From: Coprococcus sp.
Lineage (GTDB): Bacteria > Bacillota > Clostridia > Lachnospirales > Lachnospiraceae
Assembly (NCBI GenBank): GCA_017935345.1
Contig: JAGBHU010000044.1
Span: forward strand, 248,001-312,000
Direction of reading: 5' to 3'
DNA: 64,000 nt
The stretch's first letter is position 1; every line of letters begins with the position of its first letter. Below are positions 54,958 to 63,570 of the stretch, piece by piece. The notes beneath the pieces were generated by a model. That model worked only from the letters and a program-made list of their open reading frames with translations, was not told the origin of the DNA and did no database searches. The position numbers and the translations under genes are program-made.

Positions 54958-56394
54958 TTATAATGAATGATAAAGGTCATTATAAATATTAGCGGAATTA
55001 TTCCACGAATAATCCACCCGCATGCCTCTCTCCTGAATACCGTACCAGGCTTCTTTATTGTTATAATATACTTCCTTCGCATAATTGATGGCATTTAACA
55101 ACTCGTATGCATCATAATTTGAGAAGGAGAAACCGGTTCCGCTGTTCTCAAACTGATTATAAGCTTCTACCGTATCATTCAGTCCTCCTGTTTCTCTTAC
55201 GACAGGTACAGTACCATATCGAAGTGCCATAAGCTGTGTAAGTCCGCAAGGCTCAAATCTTGACGGCACAAGCATGACATCACAGCCTGCATACATCTTA
55301 TGTGAACGTTCATCCGAATAATAAATATTTGCTGATACTTTTGCAGGATGTATGCCCTGATAATATCTGAACATATTTTCGTATTTGCTGTCACCTGTAC
55401 CAAGTACGATAAACTGAACACCGTCACAGCATATATCATTCATAATTCTGTCAACAAGGTCAAGACCCTTCTGGTCAGTCAGTCTTGATATAATACCGAT
55501 TACAAACTGGTTTTCGTCCTGTGGAAGTCCGCATTCCTTCTGAAGCTCAAGCTTATTGATTTTCTTAAGCTCACGGAAATTGTCTATGCTGTAATTCTTA
55601 TATATCTGTGGGTCAGTTGCAGGATTCCACACTTCATAATCAATACCGTTCACAATACCCCACAAAGACTGCCATCTTGCACTCAGCAAGCCGTCAAGAC
55701 CTTCACCATAATACGGGGTCTGGATTTCTCTTGCATAGGTATTACTAACGGTTGTTATCTTATCCGCATATACAAGACCACCCTTAAGCATAGCCGCATC
55801 CTTCTTGATCTCAAGCTTATCCGGTGTAAATACATAACCTGGAAGTCCGGAATATTCCTGTATCGTCTTAATATCCCATTTTCCCTGGAACTGAAGGTTA
55901 TGTATCGTCATAACCGATTTCATTCCGCTAAAGAAAGGATTTCCTGCAAATAATGTCTTAAGATATACCGGTACAAGACCTGCCTGCCAGTCATGGCAAT
56001 GCAGTATGTCAGGCTGGAATCCAATCGCAGGAAGGATACAAAGCGCTGCCTTTGAAAAATAACAGAACTTCTCAATATCCCATTTAACATCACCGTATGG
56101 TGTAAATCCGTTGAAATAATACTCGTTATCAATGAAATAAACTTTGACACCTTCATATTCCATATACATAACACCAACATACTCGTTCTTATAACCGATA
56201 TCCATATAAAAATGTGTCAGGTAATGCATCTTTTCTCTGTATTTGTTTGGAATACAGAGGTAATTTGGAATAATAACCCTTACATCATACTCATTTTTAT
56301 CAAAAATCTTAGGGAGCGTACCAACAACATCTGCCAGACCACCTGTTTTAATAAATGGTACACACTCTGAAGCGATATAAGCAACTTTCTTCAT
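54958..56394 (-). CDS. glgA: Glycogen synthase (ADP-glucose type)
   Basis: GT5 glycosyltransferase that extends alpha-1,4-glucan from ADP-glucose. The 478 residues start MKKVAYIASECVPFIKTGGL (KTGGL binds ADP-glucose). They continue with ILHCHDWQAGLVPVYLK, MTIHNLQFQGKWD, GIVNGIDYEVWNPATD, IGIISRLTDQKGLDLV and VPSRFEPCGLTQLMALRYGT. No other glycogen genes are adjacent. It is a single-gene unit with a strong promoter, a roughly 270-base leader filled with tandem repeats, and its own terminator. Confidence 0.97.
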   Translation of the reverse strand: MKKVAYIASECVPFIKTGGLADVVGTLPKIFDKNEYDVRVIIPNYLCIPNKYREKMHYLTHFYMDIGYKNEYVGVMYMEYEGVKVYFIDNEYYFNGFTPYGDVKWDIEKFCYFSKAALCILPAIGFQPDILHCHDWQAGLVPVYLKTLFAGNPFFSGMKSVMTIHNLQFQGKWDIKTIQEYSGLPGYVFTPDKLEIKKDAAMLKGGLVYADKITTVSNTYAREIQTPYYGEGLDGLLSARWQSLWGIVNGIDYEVWNPATDPQIYKNYSIDNFRELKKINKLELQKECGLPQDENQFVIGIISRLTDQKGLDLVDRIMNDICCDGVQFIVLGTGDSKYENMFRYYQGIHPAKVSANIYYSDERSHKMYAGCDVMLVPSRFEPCGLTQLMALRYGTVPVVRETGGLNDTVEAYNQFENSGTGFSFSNYDAYELLNAINYAKEVYYNNKEAWYGIQERGMRVDYSWNNSANIYNDLYHSL

Positions 56395-56435
56395 AATTTA
56401 ATGTCCTCCCACAATATTCTTACCATGTTTGCGCT

Positions 56436-56668
56436 GCACTTCGTTTGCACTCGCTAAGTGTTCAACATTTCACCGTGCCAACTAAGCTCATTTCATTCGC
56501 TAAGGTGTCCGGTATATGTTCTCACTAAGCTCGTGCCGCACTTCGTTTGCACTCGCTAAGTGTTCAACATTTCACCGTGCCAACTAAGCTCATTTCATTC
56601 GCTAAGGTGTCCGGTATATGTTCTCACTAAGCTCGTACTGCACTTCGTTTGCACTCGCTAAGTGTTCA
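56436..56668. repeat. 102-bp tandem repeat (2.3 copies) in the glgA leader
   Basis: Copies at 56436-56537 and 56538-56639 are almost identical, and a partial third (56640-56668) covers the first 29 bases. Read on the minus strand, each unit contains four CTTAG cores spaced 31, 25, 18 and 28 bases, in phrases such as ACTTAGCGAGTGC and CCTTAGCGAATGA. Each unit can form small hairpins such as CACTT/AAGTG. The gap 56395-56842 between glgA and the next gene holds this repeat, the glgA promoter, and the promoter of the plus-strand gene; nothing coding is seen. Confidence 0.9.
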
Positions 56669-56669
56669 C

Positions 56670-56698
56670 ATTATATCATAAGACGGCTTATAATTCAA
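56670..56698 (-). promoter_or_regulatory. Sigma-A promoter of glgA
   Basis: On the minus strand TTGAAT (56693-56698), a 17-base spacer and TATAAT (56670-56675). The repeat array begins directly at the expected transcription start and fills the leader. Confidence 0.75.
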
Positions 56699-56750
56699 TA
56701 AAATCAGACACCTTGTCTATATATTTTAAACCTTCTACATAAGGGGGCTG

Positions 56751-56779
56751 TTGACAAGCCACCGTATTAAATATAGAAT
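56751..56779 (+). promoter_or_regulatory. Sigma-A promoter of the DUF1292 gene
   Basis: TTGACA (56751-56756), exactly 17 bases, then TAGAAT (56774-56779). An AAGGAG ribosome site follows eight bases before the ATG at 56843. Confidence 0.8.
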
Positions 56780-56842
56780 CATTTATACACAGCCTCTCAA
56801 AACAGAAGGCAAATTTTATAAAATATATAAGGAGATATCATT

Positions 56843-57163
56843 ATGGCAAAAAAATATGATGACTTTGACGATGAAGAAATAGAGATGATGAATCTTGTAC
56901 TGGATGACGGCACCGAGCTGGAATGTGAAATCCTTTCCATCTTCCCTGTAAACGACAATACCTACATCGCTCTTTATCCGGTAGAAACACCTGAGGGCTA
57001 TGACGACGATGAAGTTCTGTTATACCGATATAAGGAATTAGACGGTGACGAAATAGAACTTACATCGCTTGACAATGATGAAGAATTTGAAACCGTAGCT
57101 GATGCATTTGACGAAATACTTGATGAAATGGAGTTTAACGCTATGCCGGATGCAAATGATTAA
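56843..57163 (+). CDS. DUF1292 domain protein (YrzB-like)
   Basis: A 106-residue, strongly acidic cytoplasmic protein. The DUF1292 core is visible as LVLDDGTELECEILSIFPVN followed by YIALYPVETPEGYDDDEVLLYRY. In Firmicutes the family often accompanies yrrK/yrzL-type genes, which are absent here. Its function is unknown. Its TAA overlaps the stop of the convergent helicase gene, so the two coding regions share four bases. Confidence 0.9.
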   Translation: MAKKYDDFDDEEIEMMNLVLDDGTELECEILSIFPVNDNTYIALYPVETPEGYDDDEVLLYRYKELDGDEIELTSLDNDEEFETVADAFDEILDEMEFNAMPDAND

Positions 57164-59172
57164 TCACTCTCCGGCACAGAAATAAGACCGTTTCCCAAAG
57201 AATATTCTATACTGAGTGTTTTCACAACTCCTGTTTCGTCAAACATGACACCGATTCTCTTATCGTCCACAAATGTTATGGTGCCAACACCATATCTTTT
57301 GTGGACAATTTTATTTCCAACCTTCAGCACATCATAATCGATTATCATTTCATGGACAAACCGTGATACATCTGCCGTCTTCCCATATATCACTCTCGGT
57401 GTATAAATATAAAGTCCATATCTGGCACGGGTTACCGCTACATAAAAGATTCGTCTCTCCTCTTCCAGTTCCGATTCCGTCACGGATTTTTTATGCGGCG
57501 TTATCCCTTCTGCCGCATTTAAAATAAATACCTGATCAAATTCCAACCCCTTTGCACTATGCATTGTTGTAATTGTCACCGCATCCTTATCTTTATCCCA
57601 TTTCCGTTTTTGCTCATTTATCGTTTCCGTATATTCTTTGATATAGGAAAACCAGTTCTCATAGCTGTCAAATTCTCTGGCACTTTCCATCAAATCATCC
57701 AATATATCCAAATAATCGGCTTTATCAATTCCCCTATAATCAGCATACTCTTTGATATAATCGTCATATCCGCATGCACGCCGTATGTAATTCACTGCCG
57801 CATATGGTTTCAGATTTTTGATACGTGCCAAGTCATTTTCAAATATATTAATATTATTTTGAATTCTTCGATTATCCTTATAAAATTCTCTAAGTGCATC
57901 AAAATTTACTTCTTCTCCCCACAAAGCATCTCTCCCTATATATCTGTTCGGTCTGTTTATAACAGACAAAAAACGTTTTCTGCTCCTATCACCTAATGAC
58001 AGATATATATAATCAAATATATTTCGGGATACAAAATGGGTAAAAATATTCTGAACAGAATCATTTGCTTTAAACGGTATATTATACTCCATTAATTTTG
58101 ATGCAAGTCCTCTTGACTCCATATTTGTTCTATGAAGTACGGCTATCTGTGAAAACGGAATCCCCTTTTTACTGATATCCATAATCCGTGCAATAATATC
58201 AGCATACTCCTCCTTCTGGTCACTTACCGGAATAACATGTATCCGTTCCCTCTTTTCTCCGCTAAATGCAGATACAATCTTTTTATCAAACCTTTTTGTA
58301 TTATGTCTGATTATTCTGTCGGCACAACATACAATATCCTGACTGCATCTGTAGTTGACACTTAAATATATCATATCCATATCCTTATAATCACTTTTCA
58401 GTTCCTTCATAATATCCGGACTTGCCCCACGAAAACTATACACAGACTGATCATCATCTCCGACTACGAATATATTTCGACGTTTTCCTGCCAATAGCTT
58501 TACAATTTCATATTGCAGCCTGTTGATATCCTGAAATTCATCTACCAATATATATTTAAAAATATCCTGCCATTTTTTCAATATATCAGGTCTGTTCACA
58601 AATAACTCATATGTATCAATAAGCATATCGTCAAAATCCAGCTTATTGTTTTCTATAAGGTACTTATTATATGACCTGTATAAGATGTCAAAATCCTCAT
58701 TCTTCATATTTTTACTGGTATAGTTCTTTGATATACTATTTTCACATTTTACAAAACTGATTTCCGAAATTATATTTTTTAAGAAATCCTCCTGACTATC
58801 ATAATTAAAATGATTCTCTTGTATTATTTTCCGAATCAAGTCATACTTATCCCCCTCAGTAATGATGTCTGAACCACTATACTGATATGCCGCCCTCAAT
58901 ATACGAAAGAAAACCGAATGAAACGTACCGAAACAAACCCCATGTGAATATGGCATCAGTGTTTCAAATCTGCTGTGCATTTCTTCTGCCGCAGCTCTCG
59001 TATATGTAATGACAAGAATATTTTCCGGCTTTACATGATGATTTTCAATCAGGTTTTGAACCCTGTGTGTAATGACCGTGGTTTTGCCGGAACCGGGGCC
59101 GGCAACCACCAACAGGGGGCCGTTATAATGACTTATGGCTTTTATTTGATTGTCATCAAATCTATTCATCAT
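57160..59172 (-). CDS. UvrD/Rep-family ATP-dependent DNA helicase
   Basis: SF1A 3'-5' helicase of 670 residues. Motifs in order: Q-motif with DDNQIKAISHYNGPLLVVAG, Walker A AGPGSGKTTVITHR, ITYTRAAAEEM (Ia), VDEFQDIN (II), VGDDDQSVYSFRGASPDIM (III), NYRCSQDI (IV), TTMHSAKGLEFDQVF (V) and VTRARYGLYIY (VI). The C-terminus, GNKIVHKRYGVGTITFVDD, is a small tudor-like domain as in PcrA. It is shorter than PcrA/UvrD (usually over 720) and has divergent 1B/2B subdomains, so it may be an accessory repair helicase and not the housekeeping PcrA. Confidence 0.92.
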   Translation of the reverse strand: MMNRFDDNQIKAISHYNGPLLVVAGPGSGKTTVITHRVQNLIENHHVKPENILVITYTRAAAEEMHSRFETLMPYSHGVCFGTFHSVFFRILRAAYQYSGSDIITEGDKYDLIRKIIQENHFNYDSQEDFLKNIISEISFVKCENSISKNYTSKNMKNEDFDILYRSYNKYLIENNKLDFDDMLIDTYELFVNRPDILKKWQDIFKYILVDEFQDINRLQYEIVKLLAGKRRNIFVVGDDDQSVYSFRGASPDIMKELKSDYKDMDMIYLSVNYRCSQDIVCCADRIIRHNTKRFDKKIVSAFSGEKRERIHVIPVSDQKEEYADIIARIMDISKKGIPFSQIAVLHRTNMESRGLASKLMEYNIPFKANDSVQNIFTHFVSRNIFDYIYLSLGDRSRKRFLSVINRPNRYIGRDALWGEEVNFDALREFYKDNRRIQNNINIFENDLARIKNLKPYAAVNYIRRACGYDDYIKEYADYRGIDKADYLDILDDLMESAREFDSYENWFSYIKEYTETINEQKRKWDKDKDAVTITTMHSAKGLEFDQVFILNAAEGITPHKKSVTESELEEERRIFYVAVTRARYGLYIYTPRVIYGKTADVSRFVHEMIIDYDVLKVGNKIVHKRYGVGTITFVDDKRIGVMFDETGVVKTLSIEYSLGNGLISVPESD

Positions 59173-59195
59173 TCATTTGCCTTTCTCTTACAAAA

Positions 59196-59248
59196 CGTGC
59201 CCCAACGGGCACACCTAAAAAAACGGCTCGGAAAAATTCCAAGCCGTC
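59196..59248 (-). terminator. Intrinsic terminator of the SEC-C protein gene
   Basis: On the minus strand ACGGCTTGG and CCGAGCCGT (59223-59247) form a stem with a short T-rich loop, followed by seven T. A second stem GTGCCC/GGGCAC lies just beyond (59196-59212). Confidence 0.85.
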
Positions 59249-59259
59249 TTATCGTTATA

Positions 59260-59763
59260 TTATTTTCCACAGCACTTCTTATACTTCAGTCCTGAACCGC
59301 AAGGGCATGGATCGTTACGCCCTACCTTAGGCGGTTTAATCAGTGTTTTGGATTTCTTTTCTGTCTTATACAACTCATCTCTCTTTTCCTTCGGGAAAAT
59401 GTCATCCCACTGAGGAAGTGTATACAGCCACTCTGCATTACATCCTACCATATTCATATACAGCTTCTCGTAATCAATGCAAAGAGTTACTTCTGAGTCC
59501 TCTGTAATTTCATCAACGTTATTTGGGGTAATAAGGCTATCCTCAATACCATCAAGGAAACCAACCATAGTCTGCAGACTAACCTCATACTCTTCGGCAA
59601 GACCTTTTACTGTTCCTTTTACAGGGTCTGCCTTTGGATTGGAGAGAATCTTCTCATATATTCCCTTTTCAGCCTGAAAATACTCAAACCAAAACTTCTT
59701 TCCCTCCGGTGTTCTGTCATCCAAACCATAAGCGTAATCACGCCACTCTGTTAATAAACTCAT
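59260..59763 (-). CDS. SEC-C metal-binding motif protein
   Basis: A 167-residue cytoplasmic protein whose last residues, [20 protein letters not shown], are the zinc-binding SEC-C motif also found at the end of SecA. The N-terminal 140 residues are mostly helical and acidic; I do not recognise a catalytic domain. It has its own promoter and terminator. Proteins of this type may bind ribosomes or act as chaperone adaptors; this is unproven here. Confidence 0.85.
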   Translation of the reverse strand: MSLLTEWRDYAYGLDDRTPEGKKFWFEYFQAEKGIYEKILSNPKADPVKGTVKGLAEEYEVSLQTMVGFLDGIEDSLITPNNVDEITEDSEVTLCIDYEKLYMNMVGCNAEWLYTLPQWDDIFPKEKRDELYKTEKKSKTLIKPPKVGRNDPCPCGSGLKYKKCCGK

Positions 59764-59799
59764 CTTATCTACCTCGTGTATATTTTTAAAACTTTATAG

Positions 59800-59828
59800 A
59801 GTATACCAAATAATATATTTTTTTTCAA
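59800..59828 (-). promoter_or_regulatory. Sigma-A promoter of the SEC-C protein gene
   Basis: On the minus strand TTGAAA (59823-59828), a 17-base spacer and TATACT (59800-59805) preceded by TGG, an extended -10. The start codon is about 40 bases downstream. Confidence 0.75.
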
Positions 59829-59842
59829 CTATCAACAACTTA

Positions 59843-60058
59843 TCATTTCTCAGATTCATCCTTAAGCTCTTCGCCCTTTTTCCGCAGCACTCTGGTTATC
59901 AGGCTTACAGCATAACATAAAACCGGTACAATCACGCATAAAAACAGCATGCCGGTAAAATATTCACTTCCCATAATGCCCAATATGCATGTCACGGCAT
60001 ATATCGCTATAAGCAACACTACCAGAATAAGAGCCATAATTCTTTTAAAAATTTTCAT
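59843..60058 (-). CDS. Small two-helix membrane protein of unknown function
   Basis: A 71-residue hydrophobic protein with two predicted membrane segments (about 8-29 and 36-56), a basic N-terminus MKIFKRIMAL and a charged C-terminus RVLRKKGEELKDESEK. It follows rarA by one base, so it is probably translated from the same message. I do not recognise the family with certainty. Confidence 0.7.
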   Translation of the reverse strand: MKIFKRIMALILVVLLIAIYAVTCILGIMGSEYFTGMLFLCVIVPVLCYAVSLITRVLRKKGEELKDESEK

Positions 60059-60059
60059 A

Positions 60060-61382
60060 TTATTCTATATCTCTCTTTATCTTATTAAAATACGCTTTGA
60101 TATCCTTTTCGTAGCCATTATCTGAAGGCTCATAAAACACTCTGCCAACCATTTCATCAGGCAAATATTGCTGTTTGACATAATGATTCGGATAGTTGTG
60201 AGCATATTGATATCCTGTATGCCCCAGCTTTGCAGCTCCTCCATAATGTGCATCTCTCAAATGAACCGGTACCTGACCTGTATCCTCATTCTTTACGGCA
60301 GCAGAAGCAGCAAAGATTGCATTTACAACAGAATTACTTTTCGGTGCACACGCCACATAGATAGCAGCATGAGCCAAAATAATCTGTGCCTCAGGCATGC
60401 CGACTCTTTCTACCGCCTGAGCACATGCAGTTGCAACACATATGGCATTGGGGTCAGCATTTCCCACATCCTCACATGCACATATCATAATTCTGCGTGC
60501 TATAAATGTTATACTCTCTCCGCCATACAGCATCTTGGCAAGATAAAATACCGCTGCATCAGGGTCAGAACCTCTCATACTTTTGATAAATGCGGAAATA
60601 ATATCATAATGATTATCTCCATCCTTATCATACCTGATCGCTCTCTTCTGGATACATTCCTCCGCAACGGAAAGCGTAATATGCACCCTGCCATCTGCTT
60701 CATCCCGTTCTGTAGAAAGGATACCAAGCTCTATGGCATTCAAAGCACTTCTGGCATCTCCGCCTGCCATATCACTTAAAAAGTCCACAGCATCATCGTC
60801 TATACAAGCATTAAAGGCTCCCATGCCTTTCTGGTCATAAACAGCCTTTAATATGAGTGTTTTTATATTCTCTTTTGATAACGGCTTAAGCTGAAATATA
60901 TTTGACCGTGATATAAGAGCACTATTTACTTCAAAATAGGGATTTTCTGTAGTAGCACCTATTAAAATTACGGTTCCATCCTCCACAAACGGAAGTAAAT
61001 AATCCTGCTGGGATTTATTGAATCTATGAATCTCATCAATAAATAATATGGTCTTTCTCCCGTACATTCCACGAATATCCTTCGCCTCAGATATAACCTG
61101 CTCCATATCCTTTTTACCGGCTGTTGTGGCATTCAGTTGTCTGAACTCAGCCTTTGTTGTATGCGCTATAACCATTGCAAGCGTAGTCTTACCTGTTCCG
61201 GGTGGTCCGTAAAATATAAGCGAGCTTATCTTATCAGCTTTAATCGCCCTATATAACAGCTTATCCTGTCCTATGATATGCTCCTGCCCTACTACTTCCT
61301 CAAGACTTTCGGGTCTGAGCCTTTTTGCAAGCGGAGAATCATCATCCTGATAATTCTCCCTCATATAACTGAACAAGTCCAT
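60060..61382 (-). CDS. rarA: Replication-associated recombination protein RarA (MgsA)
   Basis: AAA+ ATPase acting at stalled replication forks. The 440 residues begin MDLFSYMRENYQDDDSPLAK and contain RLRPESLEEVVGQEHIIG, Walker A FYGPPGTGKTTLAMVIA, Walker B ILFIDEIHRFNKSQQDYL and sensor 1 VILIGATTENPYFEVN. A C-terminal tetramerisation domain follows, with YHYGGA-like AHYGGAAKLG and YAHNYPNHYV. The ATG at 61382 is better spaced from AAGG than the ATG two codons earlier. Confidence 0.97.
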   Translation of the reverse strand: MDLFSYMRENYQDDDSPLAKRLRPESLEEVVGQEHIIGQDKLLYRAIKADKISSLIFYGPPGTGKTTLAMVIAHTTKAEFRQLNATTAGKKDMEQVISEAKDIRGMYGRKTILFIDEIHRFNKSQQDYLLPFVEDGTVILIGATTENPYFEVNSALISRSNIFQLKPLSKENIKTLILKAVYDQKGMGAFNACIDDDAVDFLSDMAGGDARSALNAIELGILSTERDEADGRVHITLSVAEECIQKRAIRYDKDGDNHYDIISAFIKSMRGSDPDAAVFYLAKMLYGGESITFIARRIMICACEDVGNADPNAICVATACAQAVERVGMPEAQIILAHAAIYVACAPKSNSVVNAIFAASAAVKNEDTGQVPVHLRDAHYGGAAKLGHTGYQYAHNYPNHYVKQQYLPDEMVGRVFYEPSDNGYEKDIKAYFNKIKRDIE

Positions 61383-61395
61383 CTCCATACCTTAT

Positions 61396-61788
61396 CTATA
61401 TGATATCCAGCTTTTTAAGCATATCATTAAATTTCATAATATCTATCGGCTTACAAATGTAATCATCATAGTCATCACTTGCCAGATTACTATCAAAGCT
61501 TGCTTCATCCAGCGCACTTGTCATAATAACCTTCGACCTCAGCATCCTTGATACACCATGCTTTCTCTCAGCACTTCTTATGGATGCAAGAACCTTATAT
61601 CCGTCAATCTTTGGCATCATAATATCAAGACACACCAAATCAATACGCTCACCCCGTTCAAGGCAATTTACAAACTCATCCACTGCAGCAATACCATCCG
61701 GTGTAATAACAACTTCACCAAATTTACTTAAATACTTTGATAAAAACTTTGCATTTGCTACATCATCCTCAGCAATTAAAATCCTCAT
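61396..61788 (-). CDS. Single-domain response regulator (receiver only)
   Basis: A 130-residue CheY-like receiver with no output domain. It contains MRILIAEDDVANAKF (acidic pocket), LVCLDIMMPKIDGY with the phosphoacceptor Asp, SKVIMTSALDE (conserved Ser/Thr position) and YICKPIDIMKF with the conserved Lys. The start at 61788 has GAGGAGG nine bases upstream; an upstream TTG would lie within that ribosome site. It follows the TetR gene by 18 bases and has no histidine kinase nearby, so it probably works with a distant kinase through protein-protein contact. Confidence 0.9.
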   Translation of the reverse strand: MRILIAEDDVANAKFLSKYLSKFGEVVITPDGIAAVDEFVNCLERGERIDLVCLDIMMPKIDGYKVLASIRSAERKHGVSRMLRSKVIMTSALDEASFDSNLASDDYDDYICKPIDIMKFNDMLKKLDII

Positions 61789-61806
61789 GACACATATCCT
61801 CCTCAA

Positions 61807-62394
61807 CTACAACCTCAACATCTTTTCAAAGCGATTTAACATTTCTTTTATCTCAATGCGGAAACTCTTGTTAGAATATTTTGTTCTTCTTTCTATCAAA
61901 CCTTCTGTAAATATTCCGTTAAATATAAGAGTTAATTCCTTCGGAGAGAAAACCGTTCTAATCTCTTTGTTTTCAATTGCACTTTCAAATAAAGCACAAA
62001 CAAAATCATTTCTCTTTAATATACATTCAGAGATAATCTCTCTGGTCTCACTAAGATGTAATAATTCTTCATAGTGAAGCATAATTGCACCCATACCTAT
62101 ATAGTTATCATAATATGTAGCATATGTATCCGCATAAAACTTTACTTTTTCCATATAAGATACATCCATATGTTCCACTGTTCTCTGAATATTAACATCA
62201 AAAGCTGCATACTGTGATACAACCTCTGTGAGTACTTCATCAATTCCTCCAAAGTACTTATATATCAATGTCTCAGAAATATTTTCTATTCGTGCAAGAT
62301 TTTTGGTTGTAAGAGCATGCAATCCTAAATCTCCAATTAGCTCAATAGCCGATGCAACTATCTTGTCTCTTCTGGAAATATAACTTTCTGCCAA
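61807..62394 (-). CDS. TetR/AcrR family transcriptional regulator
   Basis: A 195-residue one-component regulator. The N-terminal HTH is RDKIVASAIELIGDLGLHAL followed by TTKNLARIENISETLIYKYF, with the family YKYF end of the recognition helix. The C-terminal ligand/dimer domain is helical and unassigned. The start is placed at TTG 62394, seven bases after GGGAGG; an ATG at 62415 lies upstream of that ribosome site and is less likely. It is transcribed with the single-domain receiver gene. Target and ligand unknown. Confidence 0.87.
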   Translation of the reverse strand: MAESYISRRDKIVASAIELIGDLGLHALTTKNLARIENISETLIYKYFGGIDEVLTEVVSQYAAFDVNIQRTVEHMDVSYMEKVKFYADTYATYYDNYIGMGAIMLHYEELLHLSETREIISECILKRNDFVCALFESAIENKEIRTVFSPKELTLIFNGIFTEGLIERRTKYSNKSFRIEIKEMLNRFEKMLRL

Positions 62395-62444
62395 ATCGCA
62401 ATCCTCCCAACACATTTAGTCTTAAACCACAAAACACTACTCTA

Positions 62445-62473
62445 ATTCTATGTCATGAACCCTTTTTTGTCAA
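62445..62473 (-). promoter_or_regulatory. Sigma-A promoter of the TetR-receiver operon
   Basis: On the minus strand TTGACA (62468-62473), a 17-base spacer and TAGAAT (62445-62450). The -35 overlaps the stop codon region of the DUF5688 gene. Confidence 0.75.
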
Positions 62474-63381
62474 TGAACAATATCCAGCGTTTTCCTTTTA
62501 TAATCATAATAATATAGATTATCAGAAAGCACTTCCGTACAATGTACCACCGTATGATTTGCCTCTTTTACCAGCTCCTTTAACATTTCAGTATTCTCTG
62601 CACACTCTGCCGAAATAAACAGCATCTCATGTACACTGGACGGCATTATGTACATATCAGATCCTATTTTATCGAAACAGCGCTCAAGTGCACCCGGATA
62701 CAATATGGCAGAAGCACCGTTTATGCCAATCGTATTTGTAATTACAAACAACTGTCCATTTTCGCTTTGTACATTTTGATACCCGCCATAATCGTATATG
62801 CGGTTTAACATATCAAACAGGTTTTCGATACAAAGTGGGAAAATGCGCATTGTATTTTCCATGGATAATTGGAACAGAGCCTGTATATTGATATTCCATC
62901 TTTTCATATCTCTATTTGAAATAAGCACCGATGAAATTCCGTTTTCGTCTACATTTACAACCCATCTGAAAGTAATGGCAAGGTCAAGATATGGCAAATG
63001 TGGTATTTCTTTCAGACTTGTTTCATTTCTGCTTCTGTTTACCAGTCTGAATATGATTTTATCCTTCGCCTTTTCAAAATTACAATATGTATCAATATCC
63101 GCATCCAATTCATACATCCGTTCATCAAAAGAACTATAAATCTCCTCCATAATTCCATCAAGGTTACCTGTTTCCTCATATTGCCGATAATAATCTTCCA
63201 TATAAACGGTAGGACTTATCGTGTAATTTTCCCGGCAAACTGTTACTGCGGTAAGCACGAACCCATTGTTTTTTGTTATATTCTTTTTTAAAACCCTGAC
63301 ATTTTCGCCCCTTTCCTCAAATGTCCTTGAAAGACATTTGCATACATAATCTGAAAATTCTTCGTATTTCATTAAAAACAT
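62470..63381 (-). CDS. DUF5688 family protein
   Basis: A 303-residue protein of a family that I associate mainly with Lachnospiraceae and related gut Firmicutes. Visible features are an N-terminal helix MKYEEFSDYVCKCLSRTF, the phrase NNGFVLTAVTVCRENYTISP with tyrosines near VYMEDYYRQYEETGN, and a C-terminal domain with LYPGALERCFDKIGSDMYIM and PSSVHEMLFISA. No signal peptide or catalytic motif is evident. The start has AAGGAG just upstream. A promoter and a palindrome lie in front of it. Function unknown. Confidence 0.8.
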   Translation of the reverse strand: MFLMKYEEFSDYVCKCLSRTFEERGENVRVLKKNITKNNGFVLTAVTVCRENYTISPTVYMEDYYRQYEETGNLDGIMEEIYSSFDERMYELDADIDTYCNFEKAKDKIIFRLVNRSRNETSLKEIPHLPYLDLAITFRWVVNVDENGISSVLISNRDMKRWNINIQALFQLSMENTMRIFPLCIENLFDMLNRIYDYGGYQNVQSENGQLFVITNTIGINGASAILYPGALERCFDKIGSDMYIMPSSVHEMLFISAECAENTEMLKELVKEANHTVVHCTEVLSDNLYYYDYKRKTLDIVH

Positions 63382-63406
63382 TATTCTCCTTCAATCACGA
63401 AATTAA

Positions 63407-63418
63407 CGAAACGTTTCG
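63407..63418. promoter_or_regulatory. 12-bp palindromic operator candidate before the DUF5688 gene
   Basis: CGAAACGTTTCG is a perfect palindrome with a central CG, as in LacI/CcpA-type operators. It lies just downstream of the -10, around positions +3 to +14 of the expected transcript, a repression site. The matching regulator is not identified. Confidence 0.5.
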
Positions 63419-63426
63419 ATATATTC

Positions 63427-63456
63427 ATCTTATGCGAAAAAAACTTACAAAGTCAA
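63427..63456 (-). promoter_or_regulatory. Candidate sigma-A promoter of the DUF5688 gene
   Basis: On the minus strand TTGACT (63451-63456), an 18-base spacer and TAAGAT (63427-63432). Confidence 0.6.
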
Positions 63457-63570
63457 TGATTTCTCCTCGCTAAAAAATAGAATCCTGCGCTAATTTGTGG
63501 AATCCAAATCATGGACATTTAAAACCAATTTAATTACAACTATTTTTCATATGAATGCTATTCATAATAA

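Noticed and set aside
56436..56668. CRISPR-like array
   Set aside because: Units are 102 bp directly adjacent with no unique spacers and no cas genes; it is a tandem repeat.
61789..61806. TTG start for the receiver gene
   Set aside because: That TTG lies within the GAGGAGG ribosome site used by the ATG at 61788.
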